Shown: piece by piece, positions 26,786-35,592 of the stretch
Layout: each line of letters opens with the position of its first letter
Position numbering within the stretch: the stretch's first letter is position 1
From: CAIVAT01 sp964455285
Lineage (GTDB): Bacteria > Bacteroidota > Bacteroidia > Bacteroidales > FEN-979
Length of the DNA stretch: 64,000 bases
Reading direction: 5' to 3'
Assembly (NCBI GenBank): GCA_964455285.1
Contig: CAYVVG010000008.1
Coordinates: forward strand, 14,269 to 78,268
Notes under the pieces: model-generated
Database searches by the model: none
Seen by the model: only the letters and a program-made list of their open reading frames with translations
What the model was told of the DNA's origin: nothing
Made by a program: the position numbers and the translations under genes

Positions 26786-27536
26786 GTCCGTCGAAGGCCA
26801 ACTGCACATTTGCCGGCAACTCGCGGCTTACATCCTCGCAGGTTCCCATCTGGTGGCTGATATGGGTCAGAAACCCCTGCGCGGGCTTCAGGTCTTCCAT
26901 GAGCGCGAGGGCTTCCTCGAGATTGAAATGGGAGTAATGTTTCTTTTTCCTGAGGGCATTCAGCACGACGATCCCCGAACCCCGGATCTTCTCCTTTTCC
27001 GCCTCTGTGATCCTGACAGCATCGGTGATGTAAGTGAAATCACCAATACGGAAACCGAAAACATGCTGGATGTTCTTATAATGGACTGCCCGGACCGGGA
27101 TCACGGTCTCCCCCTTCACTGTGAAAGGGCGGTTCGTGAGCCGGTGAAGGATGATCTCGGGCACGCCGGGATACCTGTCGCCGGAGAAAGCATACGAATA
27201 TTCGGTCCGGATGGCGGCCATCACTTTTGAAGTCGCATACACATGTGCCGGACTCCGGTTGATGTAGTTGAACGCGCGCACGTCGTCGAGCCCGCCTGTA
27301 TGGTCCTTGTGCCCGTGGGTAAGGAGGATGGCGTCGATGGACCGGACATGCTCGCGGAGCATCTGTTGCCGGAAATCGGGTCCGCAGTCGATCACCACCC
27401 GCCAGTCCTCTTTTTCTACCAGGATGGAGGACCGGAGCCGCCTGTCACGCGGGTCGGCCGACCGGCATACTTCGCATTCACAGGCAATTACCGGGACCCC
27501 CTGCGAGGTGCCGGTGCCCAGGAAAGTAACTTTCAT
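26769..27536 (-). CDS. MBL-fold metallohydrolase (PhnP-like)
   Basis: 255 aa. It begins MKVTFLGTGTSQGVPVIACECEVC, where the cysteines are typical of PhnP-like proteins, and has the zinc motif LLTHGHKDHTGGLDD plus later histidines (AVHYKNIQHVFG, FLTHISHQMG). By family it should hydrolyse a phosphodiester, possibly a cyclic phosphate, in the cytoplasm. Start 27536 fits the family N-terminus better than the ATG 18 bp upstream. Confidence 0.85.
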   Translation of the reverse strand: MKVTFLGTGTSQGVPVIACECEVCRSADPRDRRLRSSILVEKEDWRVVIDCGPDFRQQMLREHVRSIDAILLTHGHKDHTGGLDDVRAFNYINRSPAHVYATSKVMAAIRTEYSYAFSGDRYPGVPEIILHRLTNRPFTVKGETVIPVRAVHYKNIQHVFGFRIGDFTYITDAVRITEAEKEKIRGSGIVVLNALRKKKHYSHFNLEEALALMEDLKPAQGFLTHISHQMGTCEDVSRELPANVQLAFDGLTLTF

Positions 27537-27627
27537 CAGAGGAATTTGAGGCAAATTTAGGTTTTATTAACAACCGGCCGGATACTTTGACCCTCTGGTT
27601 GACGTTTTATGTTCCGCGCACTGCGGG

Positions 27628-27658
27628 TTGTACGGTTCATGCAGTTTGCGTAATTTTG
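27628..27658 (+). promoter_or_regulatory. promoter of the DUF6913-dapA operon
   Basis: TTG at 27628-27630 and TAATTTTG at 27651-27658, separated by 20 bp. The first ATG of the operon is 25 bp downstream. Confidence 0.6.
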
Positions 27659-27683
27659 CAGTCAAGTCTGAATGAACCTGTAA

Positions 27684-28247
27684 ATGAAGGACATGTTTGA
27701 TAAGTTGAGAATCAGGATCGGACAGTATTACTACCGGCGGGAACAGTCCCGGTGGCAAAGGCACAGCCAGATGACCAACCTGGATGATGCCAGGCGCATA
27801 GGCATCCTCTATACGCTTGATGATATGCCTGATTACGAGAGGGTTTCGGAGTTTGTTTCGCGGCTTCAAAGCGATCACAAAGAGGTGAAGGCGCTGGGCT
27901 TCGTCAAGAACCGGAACCTGCTCCAACGCTTCCTGCCGAAACTCTCCTATGATTTTTTCTCGAACCGGGATCTTACCTGGTTTTACAAACCCATTCATTC
28001 ACAGGTGAAAGATTTTATTGAGAAGGAATTTGACCTGCTCATCGATCTCAGCACCCAGGAAGCGTTCCCGCTCAAATACATTGCCGGCCTGTCTCGTGCA
28101 CTTTGCCGGGTGGGGAGGTTTTCGGAAGACAATGTGGAATATTATGACCTGATGATCGACTCAAAGCCGTCGACCTCTCCCGAGGAATACCTGCGGCAGG
28201 TCCAGTACTATCTTACCGTGATAAAGACCCATGCGAAAAGGATCTGA
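27684..28247 (+). CDS. DUF6913 family protein
   Basis: 187 aa, no signal peptide or membrane helix. Segments such as DARRIGILYTLDD, KALGFVKNR and FDLLIDLSTQEAFPLKYIAGLSRALCRVGRF match a Bacteroidota-restricted family annotated DUF6913. The function is unknown. Its last 17 bp overlap the dapA start, so the two are translationally coupled, and the same neighbourhood seems common in the phylum. A role connected with lysine or cell-wall precursor supply is only inference. Confidence 0.75.
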   Translation: MKDMFDKLRIRIGQYYYRREQSRWQRHSQMTNLDDARRIGILYTLDDMPDYERVSEFVSRLQSDHKEVKALGFVKNRNLLQRFLPKLSYDFFSNRDLTWFYKPIHSQVKDFIEKEFDLLIDLSTQEAFPLKYIAGLSRALCRVGRFSEDNVEYYDLMIDSKPSTSPEEYLRQVQYYLTVIKTHAKRI

Positions 28248-29127
28248 AAAATTCCGCGGCACCGGGGTGGCCATTGTGACCCCCTTCATGCAATCAGGTG
28301 CGATCGATTTTAACGCCTTTGAAAAGATCGTCGAACATGTGATCCGCGGCGGTGTGGATTATATTGTGGTGCTGGGCACGACCGGCGAATCGCCCACCGT
28401 TTCCAAACCCGAAAGAAAGGCACTGGTGGAATTTGCGGTTGAAACCATTAAGAAGCGGGTTCCGTTGGTGGTCGGGGCAGGAGGGAACGCGACCTCCGAC
28501 GTCGTCCTCTCGATCCATGGAATCCCGTTGAGGGGGGTGGATGCCATCCTGTCGGTCAGCCCATATTATTCGAAGCCGCAACAGGAGGGTATATACCAGC
28601 ATTATAAAGCCATTGCCGAGGCCAGTCCCGTTCCCGTTATTCTTTACACGGTCCCGGGCCGTACCGGCGGAAATATCGCAGCAGCCACAACCCTGCGCCT
28701 GGCGCATGATTTTCCGAACATCATCGGAATCAAAGAAGCTTCTGCCAATTTCGACCAGATCTTTCATGTGTTGCGCGACCGGCCGAAAGGATTCCTGGTG
28801 ATCTCGGGGGACGATAACCTCACCCTGCCCATCATCGCATCGGGGGCCGATGGGGTCATCTCGGTTACGGCGAATGCTTTCCCGAAGGAGGTCTCGGTCA
28901 TGGTGAAAGAAGGGCTGGCGGGTAATCTTGATGCCGCACGGGCCCTGCATTACCGGCTTATCGATTTTACCAATGCCCTGTTTGCCGACGGCAGCCCTTC
29001 GGGGATCAAGGCCGCCCTCGAAATCAAAAAACTCTGCAGCAACCATCTGCGTCTGCCCCTGGTGCCTGCCGACCCAGGCGTGTATCAGCGCATCCGCGAA
29101 CTGATCCATCAACTCGACCGACCATGA
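28231..29127 (+). CDS. dapA: 4-hydroxy-tetrahydrodipicolinate synthase
   Basis: 298-aa TIM-barrel enzyme. It has GTGVAIVTPF, the GTTGESPT pyruvate-binding loop, VILYTVPGRTG with the catalytic tyrosine, and IGIKEAS with the Schiff-base lysine. It condenses pyruvate with aspartate semialdehyde, the first committed step to diaminopimelate and lysine, in the cytoplasm. It overlaps the DUF6913 gene by 17 bp and the M14 peptidase gene by 4 bp. Confidence 0.96.
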   Translation: MRKGSEKFRGTGVAIVTPFMQSGAIDFNAFEKIVEHVIRGGVDYIVVLGTTGESPTVSKPERKALVEFAVETIKKRVPLVVGAGGNATSDVVLSIHGIPLRGVDAILSVSPYYSKPQQEGIYQHYKAIAEASPVPVILYTVPGRTGGNIAAATTLRLAHDFPNIIGIKEASANFDQIFHVLRDRPKGFLVISGDDNLTLPIIASGADGVISVTANAFPKEVSVMVKEGLAGNLDAARALHYRLIDFTNALFADGSPSGIKAALEIKKLCSNHLRLPLVPADPGVYQRIRELIHQLDRP

Positions 29128-30857
29128 GATTTTTATTCTTCCTGCTTCCCGCACTCCTTATCACGGGCCTGGTCCGGCCCCTTCAAGCCCAGATCAACCT
29201 AAACGAAAGAACCGACAGTCTTTTCCGCATTGACGGGGAGATCTGTTTCACATTCCGGGTCGGAGATCCCGGCGAACTGCGTCCGTTGACACGGATCATC
29301 TCCATCGACCATTTCGATGGCACCATGGCGCGGGCCTACGCCAACCGGGATCAGTTCGGTAAATTCCTGGAAAAGAGGATCCCGTTTACTGTTTTACCGC
29401 ATCCGGGAACCCGGATCCCGAGGCATGAACTCGAACCCCCTGCAACGGCGGCCTCTCCCGGGGGAGGTACGGTGTGGAACTTTTACCCGACCTATGAGCA
29501 GTATGTCGGGTTCATGACCGGATTCGCCGCCAGTTATCCCTCGGTCTGCCGGCTCGACACCGTTGGTTATTCCATGCAGGGAAGGCTCCTCCTCGCACTC
29601 AGGATCAGCGATAACATCGGCCAGGAGGAAGCTGAACCCCAGTTTCTTTATACCTCGAGCATTCACGGCGATGAAACCACCGGTTATATCCTGATGCTCC
29701 ACCTCATCGACTATCTCCTGACCCAGTACGGCAACGACCCGGCGATCACCGACCTGGTGAATACCACCGAAATATGCATCAACCCCCTGGCCAATCCCGA
29801 TGGCACCTATCACGGGGGAAACAGCAGCGTTTACGGGGCTGTCCGTTACAACGCCAACGGCATCGACATCAACCGGAATTTCCCGGATCCGAAAGTGGGT
29901 CAGCATCCCGACGGAAACCCTTGGCAGACAGAGACTCTTGCGTGGATGGAATATGCCGGAGACAACCATTTCTGCATGTCGGCCAATTTTCATGGAGGAG
30001 CAGAGGTGTTCAATTATCCATGGGATACCTGGTCAAAACTTCACGCCGATGATGACTGGTGGCAGTTTGTGGGACGGGAGTGGGCCGACACGGTGCATCT
30101 TTACGGACCTGCCGGTTATTTCAATGACCTCGAAAACGGCATCACCAACGGGAACGCCTGGTACGAGATCAATGGCGGGCGGCAGGACTATATGAACTAC
30201 TGGCATCATTGTCGTGAAGTGACACTTGAGATATCAAATATTAAACTGTTACCGGTTAGTCAGTTGCTGAATTTCTGGGAATACAATTACCGGTCCTTTC
30301 TGAACTATATCCGCCAGTCGCACTACGGTTTCAGCGGGATCGTCACGGATACGGTCACGGACTTGCCGGTGGTGGCGCGCGTGTTCATCCTCGGCCACGA
30401 CGTCGACATGTCCGAGGTCTATTCCCGTGAGGCTACCGGTTTCTATTGCCGGCCGATCCATGAAGGAACCTATCATGTGACATTCACTGCACCCGGCTAC
30501 TTCCCGAAGACTGTTCAGGGGGTGACGGTGGCCAATCGCACCACCACCGCGCTGGATGTCCAGCTTCGTCCGCTCACCTATGATGCCCAGGATAAAAGCA
30601 CCCGTGCCACACTGGTGTTCCCGAATCCCACCGACGGTCATTTCCGGCTCATCCTGCCGGGTGAGCCCATCGGTTCATCGTGTGCACTTCAGATCCTGAA
30701 TACGATGGGTGCGATCGTGCATACACGGGGGATCGATCACCTGAAGGACGGGGGGATCGTCGATATTGCCCTTCCTGACCTCCCGTCGGGACTCTATTTC
30801 CTGCATTTCAATTCCGGGTACAGGATTTATACGGATAAGCTGGTGATCCGCAGATAA
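29124..30857 (+). CDS. secreted M14 carboxypeptidase with T9SS sorting domain
   Basis: 577 aa. Signal peptide FFLLPALLITGLVRPLQAQ. The M14 zinc site is IHGDETTGY (His and Glu) plus NFHGGAEVFNYPWDTW; substrate residues DINRNFPD and the catalytic glutamate in EVTLEISNIKLLP follow. A carboxypeptidase-regulatory-like beta domain (about 400-480) and a T9SS sorting domain (VFPNPTDGHFRL ... KLVIRR) end the protein. It should act at or outside the cell surface on C-terminal residues. It is the third gene of the DUF6913-dapA operon, with an ATGA overlap with dapA. Confidence 0.9.
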   Translation: MRFLFFLLPALLITGLVRPLQAQINLNERTDSLFRIDGEICFTFRVGDPGELRPLTRIISIDHFDGTMARAYANRDQFGKFLEKRIPFTVLPHPGTRIPRHELEPPATAASPGGGTVWNFYPTYEQYVGFMTGFAASYPSVCRLDTVGYSMQGRLLLALRISDNIGQEEAEPQFLYTSSIHGDETTGYILMLHLIDYLLTQYGNDPAITDLVNTTEICINPLANPDGTYHGGNSSVYGAVRYNANGIDINRNFPDPKVGQHPDGNPWQTETLAWMEYAGDNHFCMSANFHGGAEVFNYPWDTWSKLHADDDWWQFVGREWADTVHLYGPAGYFNDLENGITNGNAWYEINGGRQDYMNYWHHCREVTLEISNIKLLPVSQLLNFWEYNYRSFLNYIRQSHYGFSGIVTDTVTDLPVVARVFILGHDVDMSEVYSREATGFYCRPIHEGTYHVTFTAPGYFPKTVQGVTVANRTTTALDVQLRPLTYDAQDKSTRATLVFPNPTDGHFRLILPGEPIGSSCALQILNTMGAIVHTRGIDHLKDGGIVDIALPDLPSGLYFLHFNSGYRIYTDKLVIRR

Positions 30858-30863
30858 ACCAGG

Positions 30864-31793
30864 TCAGAGCCGTATGCCCGCATCGAGGAGGATGCGGAAA
30901 GCGACCACCGTCAGAAGCGCTGCCAGGCCGGCCGCCAGGCTGATGCGGACATCCCGGGGTTCCTCGTCGAAATAAAGATCTTCCATCCTTCCTCCGCGGA
31001 TCACAACCGGCAGCAAGAACAGGAGCAGGGTGGCATTCACCGCCAGGTTGAAGGTGTTGAAATCAGGCAGCTTCAGAACGAGGATCAGGACATCACCGGC
31101 AAGAAAGGGGTAAAGGAACTGGTGTCGCAGAAATCGAGCGTGCTGCCCACCTGTCAGTTTGTTGACATAGGTATTGGCGGTATAAAGCGAGATCCGCGTC
31201 ATCATCAACCCCATGGTGATCATGGCCACCAGGCTCAGGATGGTCAGGACCACTTTTCCCGTATCCATCAGGAACAGGTAAAGGATCACAAAACCGAATC
31301 CCTTGCCCAGCAGGGCGCCCATCAGCACCTCTCCCAGGAAACGGTTGAATGCGTGGAAGATCATCCAAAGGACCAGCAACCGGAGCATGCCCCTTTCGGT
31401 CTCCACCGATTTGTACAGGATGAGCAGGAGCAGGGTAATGACGAACATGGCAACAGGGCCGCTGCCAAACACCCCAAGCACCGAATCGGGAGTCCAGTCG
31501 ATGCTCCGGATCAGGAATTCGACCGTATGAAAATAGACGATGACCGGTACGTTGAAAAGGGTGGCGACAAACCCGGTCACGAACAGGTTGAGGGTGTCGA
31601 CCAGCAGGAAAGCGATCAGGAAAAGAAACAGGGAATTCGAGGAAACCGCCAGGTATTTCCTGCCGGACAGGTCATCGGATTCCATCCCGTGAATGCGTCG
31701 TTCCCGGAACAGCGACCCGGTTTTCGCCAGGTACCGGATTTTCCGGTACGCGGCATAACCGCGACCCGTCGGGAACCGGCGCCGGGTTGTCAT
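30864..31793 (-). CDS. hypothetical integral membrane protein
   Basis: 309 aa. A basic N-terminus of about 50 residues is followed by roughly six or seven hydrophobic helices (for example SLFLFLIAFLLVDTLNLFV, MFVITLLLLILYKSV, VVLTILSLVAMITMGLMM). I do not recognise the family. Its ATG lies 2 bp after the alpha-oxoamine synthase stop, so the two are almost certainly co-translated. An internal ATG (MESDDLSGRK, 31685) would remove the basic leader. The pairing suggests a role with the product of the upstream enzyme, perhaps a lipid, but that is inference. Confidence 0.65.
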   Translation of the reverse strand: MTTRRRFPTGRGYAAYRKIRYLAKTGSLFRERRIHGMESDDLSGRKYLAVSSNSLFLFLIAFLLVDTLNLFVTGFVATLFNVPVIVYFHTVEFLIRSIDWTPDSVLGVFGSGPVAMFVITLLLLILYKSVETERGMLRLLVLWMIFHAFNRFLGEVLMGALLGKGFGFVILYLFLMDTGKVVLTILSLVAMITMGLMMTRISLYTANTYVNKLTGGQHARFLRHQFLYPFLAGDVLILVLKLPDFNTFNLAVNATLLLFLLPVVIRGGRMEDLYFDEEPRDVRISLAAGLAALLTVVAFRILLDAGIRL

Positions 31794-31795
31794 CT

Positions 31796-33049
31796 TCAGA
31801 ACTTTTCGCCCATCGAGGGAATGGTGCCGGTAGCGTATTTGCCGGCGTCGAGGTTCTTCTTCACTTCGGCAAAGGCCCTGATGGTCACATCGACATCTTC
31901 AAGGGTATGCACGGCCGTAGGGATCAGGCGGAGCATGATCACGCCTTTCGGTACGACAGGGTACACGACCACCGAACAAAATATTCCGAAATTCTCACGC
32001 AGGTCGGCAATGATCTGGGTCGCTTCAAAGGCTCCCCCCTTGAGGAAAACGGGGGTGACCGGCGACTGGGTCCGCCCGATGTCGAAGCCGTGCTGTTTCA
32101 GCCCTGCCTGGAGGGCCCTGACAATGGTCCAGAGTTTTTCGCGAAGCTCCGGATGGGTCCGGATCATATCCAGCCGTTTCAGCGATCCGACAACCATCGG
32201 CAGGGGGAGTGCCTTGGCATAGATCTGCGACCGCATCTTGAAGGTCAGCGCCTTGATGATCCTTTTCTCGCTGGCCACGAAAGCGCCGATGCCGGCCATC
32301 GCTTTGGCGAAGGTGCCGAAATAGACATCCACACCATCCATGACTCCCTGTTCCTGGCTGGTCCCGCAACCAGTCGTTCCCATCGTTCCGAAGCCATGTG
32401 CGTCGTCGACCAGCAGCCTGAAACCATATTTATCCTTGAATTGGAGGATCCCCTTCAGGTTGCCCAGGTCACCGGGCATTCCGAACACGCCTTCGGTGAT
32501 CACGAGGATCCCTCCGCCTGTCTGGTCGGCTACTTTCCGGGCATGTTTGAGCTGGCTCTCGAACCGGTCCATGTCATTGTGCGGGAAAACAAAACGTTTC
32601 CCGATATGCAAGCGCAGGCCGTCTAGAATGCAGGCGTGCGATTCCGAGTCGTACACCACAACGTCGTGACGGTCGAGCATCGAATCGATGATCGAAACCA
32701 TTCCCATGTACCCGAAATTCAGCAGGTATGCTGCTTCCTTTTTTTCGAAATCGGCCAGTTCCTGCTCCAGCTGCTGGTGGTACTTTGTCTGCCCCGACAT
32801 CATCCGGGCTCCCATCGGGGCAGCCAGTCCAAACTGTTCGGAGGCCTCCGTGTCAGCTTTTCTGACCTCGGGATGGTTCGCAAGCCCCAGGTAGTTGTTA
32901 AGGCTCCATACCAGCACCGGTTTACCCCGGAAGATCATCCGGCTGGAAATCTCGCCTTCCAGTTTGGGAAAAGAGAAATAACCAAACGCCTGATCGGCAT
33001 ACTGGCCCAATGGCCCCATGTTCCCGGCTACTTTATCGAAAATGTCCAC
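31796..33049 (-). CDS. alpha-oxoamine synthase family PLP enzyme
   Basis: 417 aa from a GTG start (VDIFDKVAGNMGPLGQYADQA); the frame extends upstream only through the promoter. PLP-site motifs are LVDDAHGFGTMG and FGTFAKAMAGIG, with the Schiff-base lysine. Family members (serine palmitoyltransferase, 8-amino-7-oxononanoate synthase, 2-amino-3-ketobutyrate CoA ligase) condense an amino acid with an acyl-CoA. The acyl/substrate loop reads PMGARMMSGQTKYHQQLE instead of the GSRFLNGT type, so this is a separate subgroup, and its substrate should not be assumed. Sphingolipid-type synthesis is one possibility. Transcribed divergently from bamD. Confidence 0.8.
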   Translation of the reverse strand: MDIFDKVAGNMGPLGQYADQAFGYFSFPKLEGEISSRMIFRGKPVLVWSLNNYLGLANHPEVRKADTEASEQFGLAAPMGARMMSGQTKYHQQLEQELADFEKKEAAYLLNFGYMGMVSIIDSMLDRHDVVVYDSESHACILDGLRLHIGKRFVFPHNDMDRFESQLKHARKVADQTGGGILVITEGVFGMPGDLGNLKGILQFKDKYGFRLLVDDAHGFGTMGTTGCGTSQEQGVMDGVDVYFGTFAKAMAGIGAFVASEKRIIKALTFKMRSQIYAKALPLPMVVGSLKRLDMIRTHPELREKLWTIVRALQAGLKQHGFDIGRTQSPVTPVFLKGGAFEATQIIADLRENFGIFCSVVVYPVVPKGVIMLRLIPTAVHTLEDVDVTIRAFAEVKKNLDAGKYATGTIPSMGEKF

Positions 33050-33092
33050 AGCTGTTGAGTTTTTATCGTTCGACTTGGTTTTTTTCAGCCTG

Positions 33093-33100
33093 CAAAAGTA
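33093..33100 (-). promoter_or_regulatory. -7 box of the alpha-oxoamine synthase gene
   Basis: TACTTTTG on the minus strand, an exact match, 43 bp before the GTG start. Confidence 0.5.
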
Positions 33101-33173
33101 CCAAAAAAGAAATACTTTTTCACCGTGAAATCCGTTTGATCCTGCTCCTATATAATTATTCGACCGAAATTTG

Positions 33174-33181
33174 TACTTTTG
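33174..33181 (+). promoter_or_regulatory. bamD: -7 box of bamD
   Basis: TACTTTTG, an exact match, 4 bp before ATG 33186. It places the transcription start at about the start codon and argues against an ATG at 33171, which lies upstream of the box. Confidence 0.5.
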
Positions 33182-33185
33182 CACC

Positions 33186-34001
33186 ATGAAACGACGGGCC
33201 CTCTTCATACTGGCATGCAGCCTTTTATTTGTTCTTCCTTCGTGCAGATTCCAGAAACTGCTGAAAAACGGTTCGGCGGACGAGAAATATGAGGGGGCCG
33301 TGAAACTGTACACCGAAAAGGATTATTCACGGGCGCTCCAGCTTTTCGACCAGATCGGGGGACTCATGCGGGCTACCGACAAATCGAGGAAGATCGCCTA
33401 TTATACTGCTTTCTGCTACTACAACCAGAAGGACTACACCCTGGCTTCATACTATTTCAAACGTTACGCTTCGGGCTATCCCAACACGGAAGAGGCGGAA
33501 GAGTGCATGTTCATGGCCGCCTACTGCAATTTTCTCAGCTCACCGGAATACAGCCTCGACCAATCCGTCACCTACGACGCTATCAAAGACCTTCAGCTAT
33601 TCACCAACACCTACCCGACCAGCAAGCGGGTGTCGGAATGCAACGACCTGATCGATCAGCTCAGGGCGAAACTGGAACTGAAAGACTTCAACATTGCGAG
33701 GATGTTTTACAGGATGAACGAATATGCAGCCTCCATCACCATGCTGAATAATATCATCAAAGATTTTCCGGATTCGCCGCATAAAGAAGAGGTGCTCTTT
33801 CTTATCGCAAGGTCTTATTACAACTATGCCCAGGAAAGCATTACCGAGAAGCAGAAGGAAAGGTTCGGCAAAACCGTTGCGTCGTGCAATGACCTGATAG
33901 CGCAGTATCCCGCCAGCCGCTTCCTTTCTGAAACGCGCCAGATCAGGGAAAAAGCCAGTAAGGCACTGGAAACAGTGCAGGCGGTGCAGAAGAAATCATG
34001 A
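33186..34001 (+). CDS. bamD: outer membrane protein assembly factor BamD
   Basis: 271-aa lipoprotein: signal ILACSLLFVLPSC, with the lipid cysteine near residue 20. TPR-like helical repeats fill the rest (KYEGAVKLYTEKDYSRALQLFDQI, AFCYYNQKDYTLASYYFKRYASGYPNT). BamD is the essential lipoprotein of the beta-barrel assembly machine on the periplasmic face of the outer membrane. It heads a run bamD, omega-like, coaBC, DUF4835, recN with short gaps that looks like one operon. Confidence 0.9.
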   Translation: MKRRALFILACSLLFVLPSCRFQKLLKNGSADEKYEGAVKLYTEKDYSRALQLFDQIGGLMRATDKSRKIAYYTAFCYYNQKDYTLASYYFKRYASGYPNTEEAEECMFMAAYCNFLSSPEYSLDQSVTYDAIKDLQLFTNTYPTSKRVSECNDLIDQLRAKLELKDFNIARMFYRMNEYAASITMLNNIIKDFPDSPHKEEVLFLIARSYYNYAQESITEKQKERFGKTVASCNDLIAQYPASRFLSETRQIREKASKALETVQAVQKKS

Positions 34002-34034
34002 TGAATTTCGAGTATAAACCAAGCAAATCATAAG

Positions 34035-34370
34035 ATGGATTATAAGAAGGTAAAGACCGATGTCAATGCAGTAACCCGGAATATCGAGGATTTTACGACC
34101 GGTACCAACAACATGTACGAAACGGTGGCCGTACTTTCGAAACGTGCCAACCAGATCGGACTGGAGATCAAGGAGGAGCTGAATCAGAAGCTCTCGGAAT
34201 TCGCCACCACCACCGACAACCTGGAAGAGGTATTCGAGAACCGGGAGCAGATCGAGATCGCGAAATATTATGAACAGCTTCCCAAACCGACGCTCATCTC
34301 CATCCACGAGTATCTCAACAGCGAGATCTATTTCCGCAATCCCCACAAGGAGAATCCCGAGGATTTCTAA
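34035..34370 (+). CDS. RNA polymerase omega-like subunit (Bacteroidota type)
   Basis: 111 aa. It has NNMYETVAVLSKRANQI, the omega-type helix, and EIKEELNQKLSEFA. It also carries the Bacteroidota-specific tail DNLEEVFENREQIEIAKYYEQLPKPTL. This family is annotated as omega in the phylum; omega helps assemble the beta-prime subunit. It sits between bamD and coaBC; in many bacteria rpoZ is also close to coaBC/dfp or gmk, which supports the call. Confidence 0.85.
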   Translation: MDYKKVKTDVNAVTRNIEDFTTGTNNMYETVAVLSKRANQIGLEIKEELNQKLSEFATTTDNLEEVFENREQIEIAKYYEQLPKPTLISIHEYLNSEIYFRNPHKENPEDF

Positions 34371-34388
34371 AAGGGTAACCACTGATAT

Positions 34389-35591
34389 ATGCTGAAAGGG
34401 AAAAAGTTCGTGGTCGGGATCACCGGCAGCATCGCGGCCTACAAGGTCCCCTTGCTGGTGAGGCTGCTCGCGAAGGAAGGAGCTGAGGTTCAGGTGATCA
34501 TGACACCGGTAGCCCGCGACTTTGTCACCCCGCTTACCCTGGCTACCCTTTCACAACGCCCGGTCATCGTCGAACCCTTCAAAGCCAACGACGGGGTATG
34601 GAACAACCACGTCGAACTTGGCCAATGGGCCGATGCGATGATCTTTGCCCCGGTCACCGCCAACACCCTGGGTAAGATGGCCCACGGAATCGCCGACAAT
34701 TTTGTGGTGACCGCCTACCTGTCGGCCAAATGCCCCGTCTTCATCGCACCTGCGATGGACCTCGACATGTACGCCCATCCGTCGACCCAAAAGAACATTG
34801 AAGTCCTGCGTGGCTACGGGAACATCATCATCGAACCCCGTACCGGAGAACTGGCCAGCGGACTCTCGGGACCGGGCCGCCTCGAAGAGCCGGAGGAGAT
34901 CGTCGGCATACTCAGGGAACATTTCTCAGACACCCGGCCGCTTGGTAAAAAAAAAGTCCTGGTCACAGCCGGTCCCACCTACGAAAAAATTGACCCCGTA
35001 AGGTTCATCGGGAACTTTTCCAGCGGCACCATGGGTTTCGCCCTGGCTGCCGAAGCCGCCCGCAAGGGGGCGGAGGTGACCCTGATAACAGGACCGGTGG
35101 CGCTTTCGTTACCCCATCCGGCCATCCGCAGGATCGATGTTGAATCGGCCGCCGGGATGTACGAAGCCTGCATGCGGGAAGCCGGCGATGCCGACCTGAT
35201 CATCATGGCCGCCGCGGTGGCCGACTATACCCTGGATCAACCCTCCCCGTCGAAACTGAAAAAGAGCCCGTCGGGACTGACACTGAAGCTGCAACCCACC
35301 CGCGATATCCTTCGTGAGCTCGGGATCAGGAAACCGGCCCGCCAGGTCCTTGTGGGTTTCGCCCTGGAGACCGGTGATGGCCTCGAAAGCGCCCGCGAGA
35401 AACTGAAGTCCAAGAACCTTGATTTTATCGTACTTAACTCATTGTCCGACCCGGGTGCCGGGTTCGGTCCGGGGACCAACCGGGTTACGGTGATCGGGAA
35501 AGACGGCAGGCCACATGCCGGGAGGACCAGGGAAAAAAGCGCCGTGGCCGGCGATATTATTGATCATATCCTTGCTAACGCAAAGCTGTAA
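34389..35591 (+). CDS. coaBC: bifunctional phosphopantothenoylcysteine decarboxylase/phosphopantothenate-cysteine ligase
   Basis: 400 aa. The N-terminal FMN-dependent decarboxylase has GITGSIAAYK, the catalytic histidine in WNNHVELGQWAD and APAMDLDMY (canonical PAMN has Asp here). The C-terminal ligase starts KKVLVTAGPTYEKIDPVR and continues FIGNFSSGTMG, with VGFALET and the KNLDFIVLN signature. It carries out two consecutive coenzyme A synthesis steps in the cytoplasm. Followed after 1 bp by the DUF4835 gene. Confidence 0.95.
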   Translation: MLKGKKFVVGITGSIAAYKVPLLVRLLAKEGAEVQVIMTPVARDFVTPLTLATLSQRPVIVEPFKANDGVWNNHVELGQWADAMIFAPVTANTLGKMAHGIADNFVVTAYLSAKCPVFIAPAMDLDMYAHPSTQKNIEVLRGYGNIIIEPRTGELASGLSGPGRLEEPEEIVGILREHFSDTRPLGKKKVLVTAGPTYEKIDPVRFIGNFSSGTMGFALAAEAARKGAEVTLITGPVALSLPHPAIRRIDVESAAGMYEACMREAGDADLIIMAAAVADYTLDQPSPSKLKKSPSGLTLKLQPTRDILRELGIRKPARQVLVGFALETGDGLESAREKLKSKNLDFIVLNSLSDPGAGFGPGTNRVTVIGKDGRPHAGRTREKSAVAGDIIDHILANAKL

Positions 35592-35592
35592 T

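Noticed and set aside
31122..32222. A 366-codon plus-strand frame across the membrane protein and oxoamine synthase genes
   Set aside because: It spans the join of two real minus-strand genes with low-complexity, Gln/His-rich residues and no domain.
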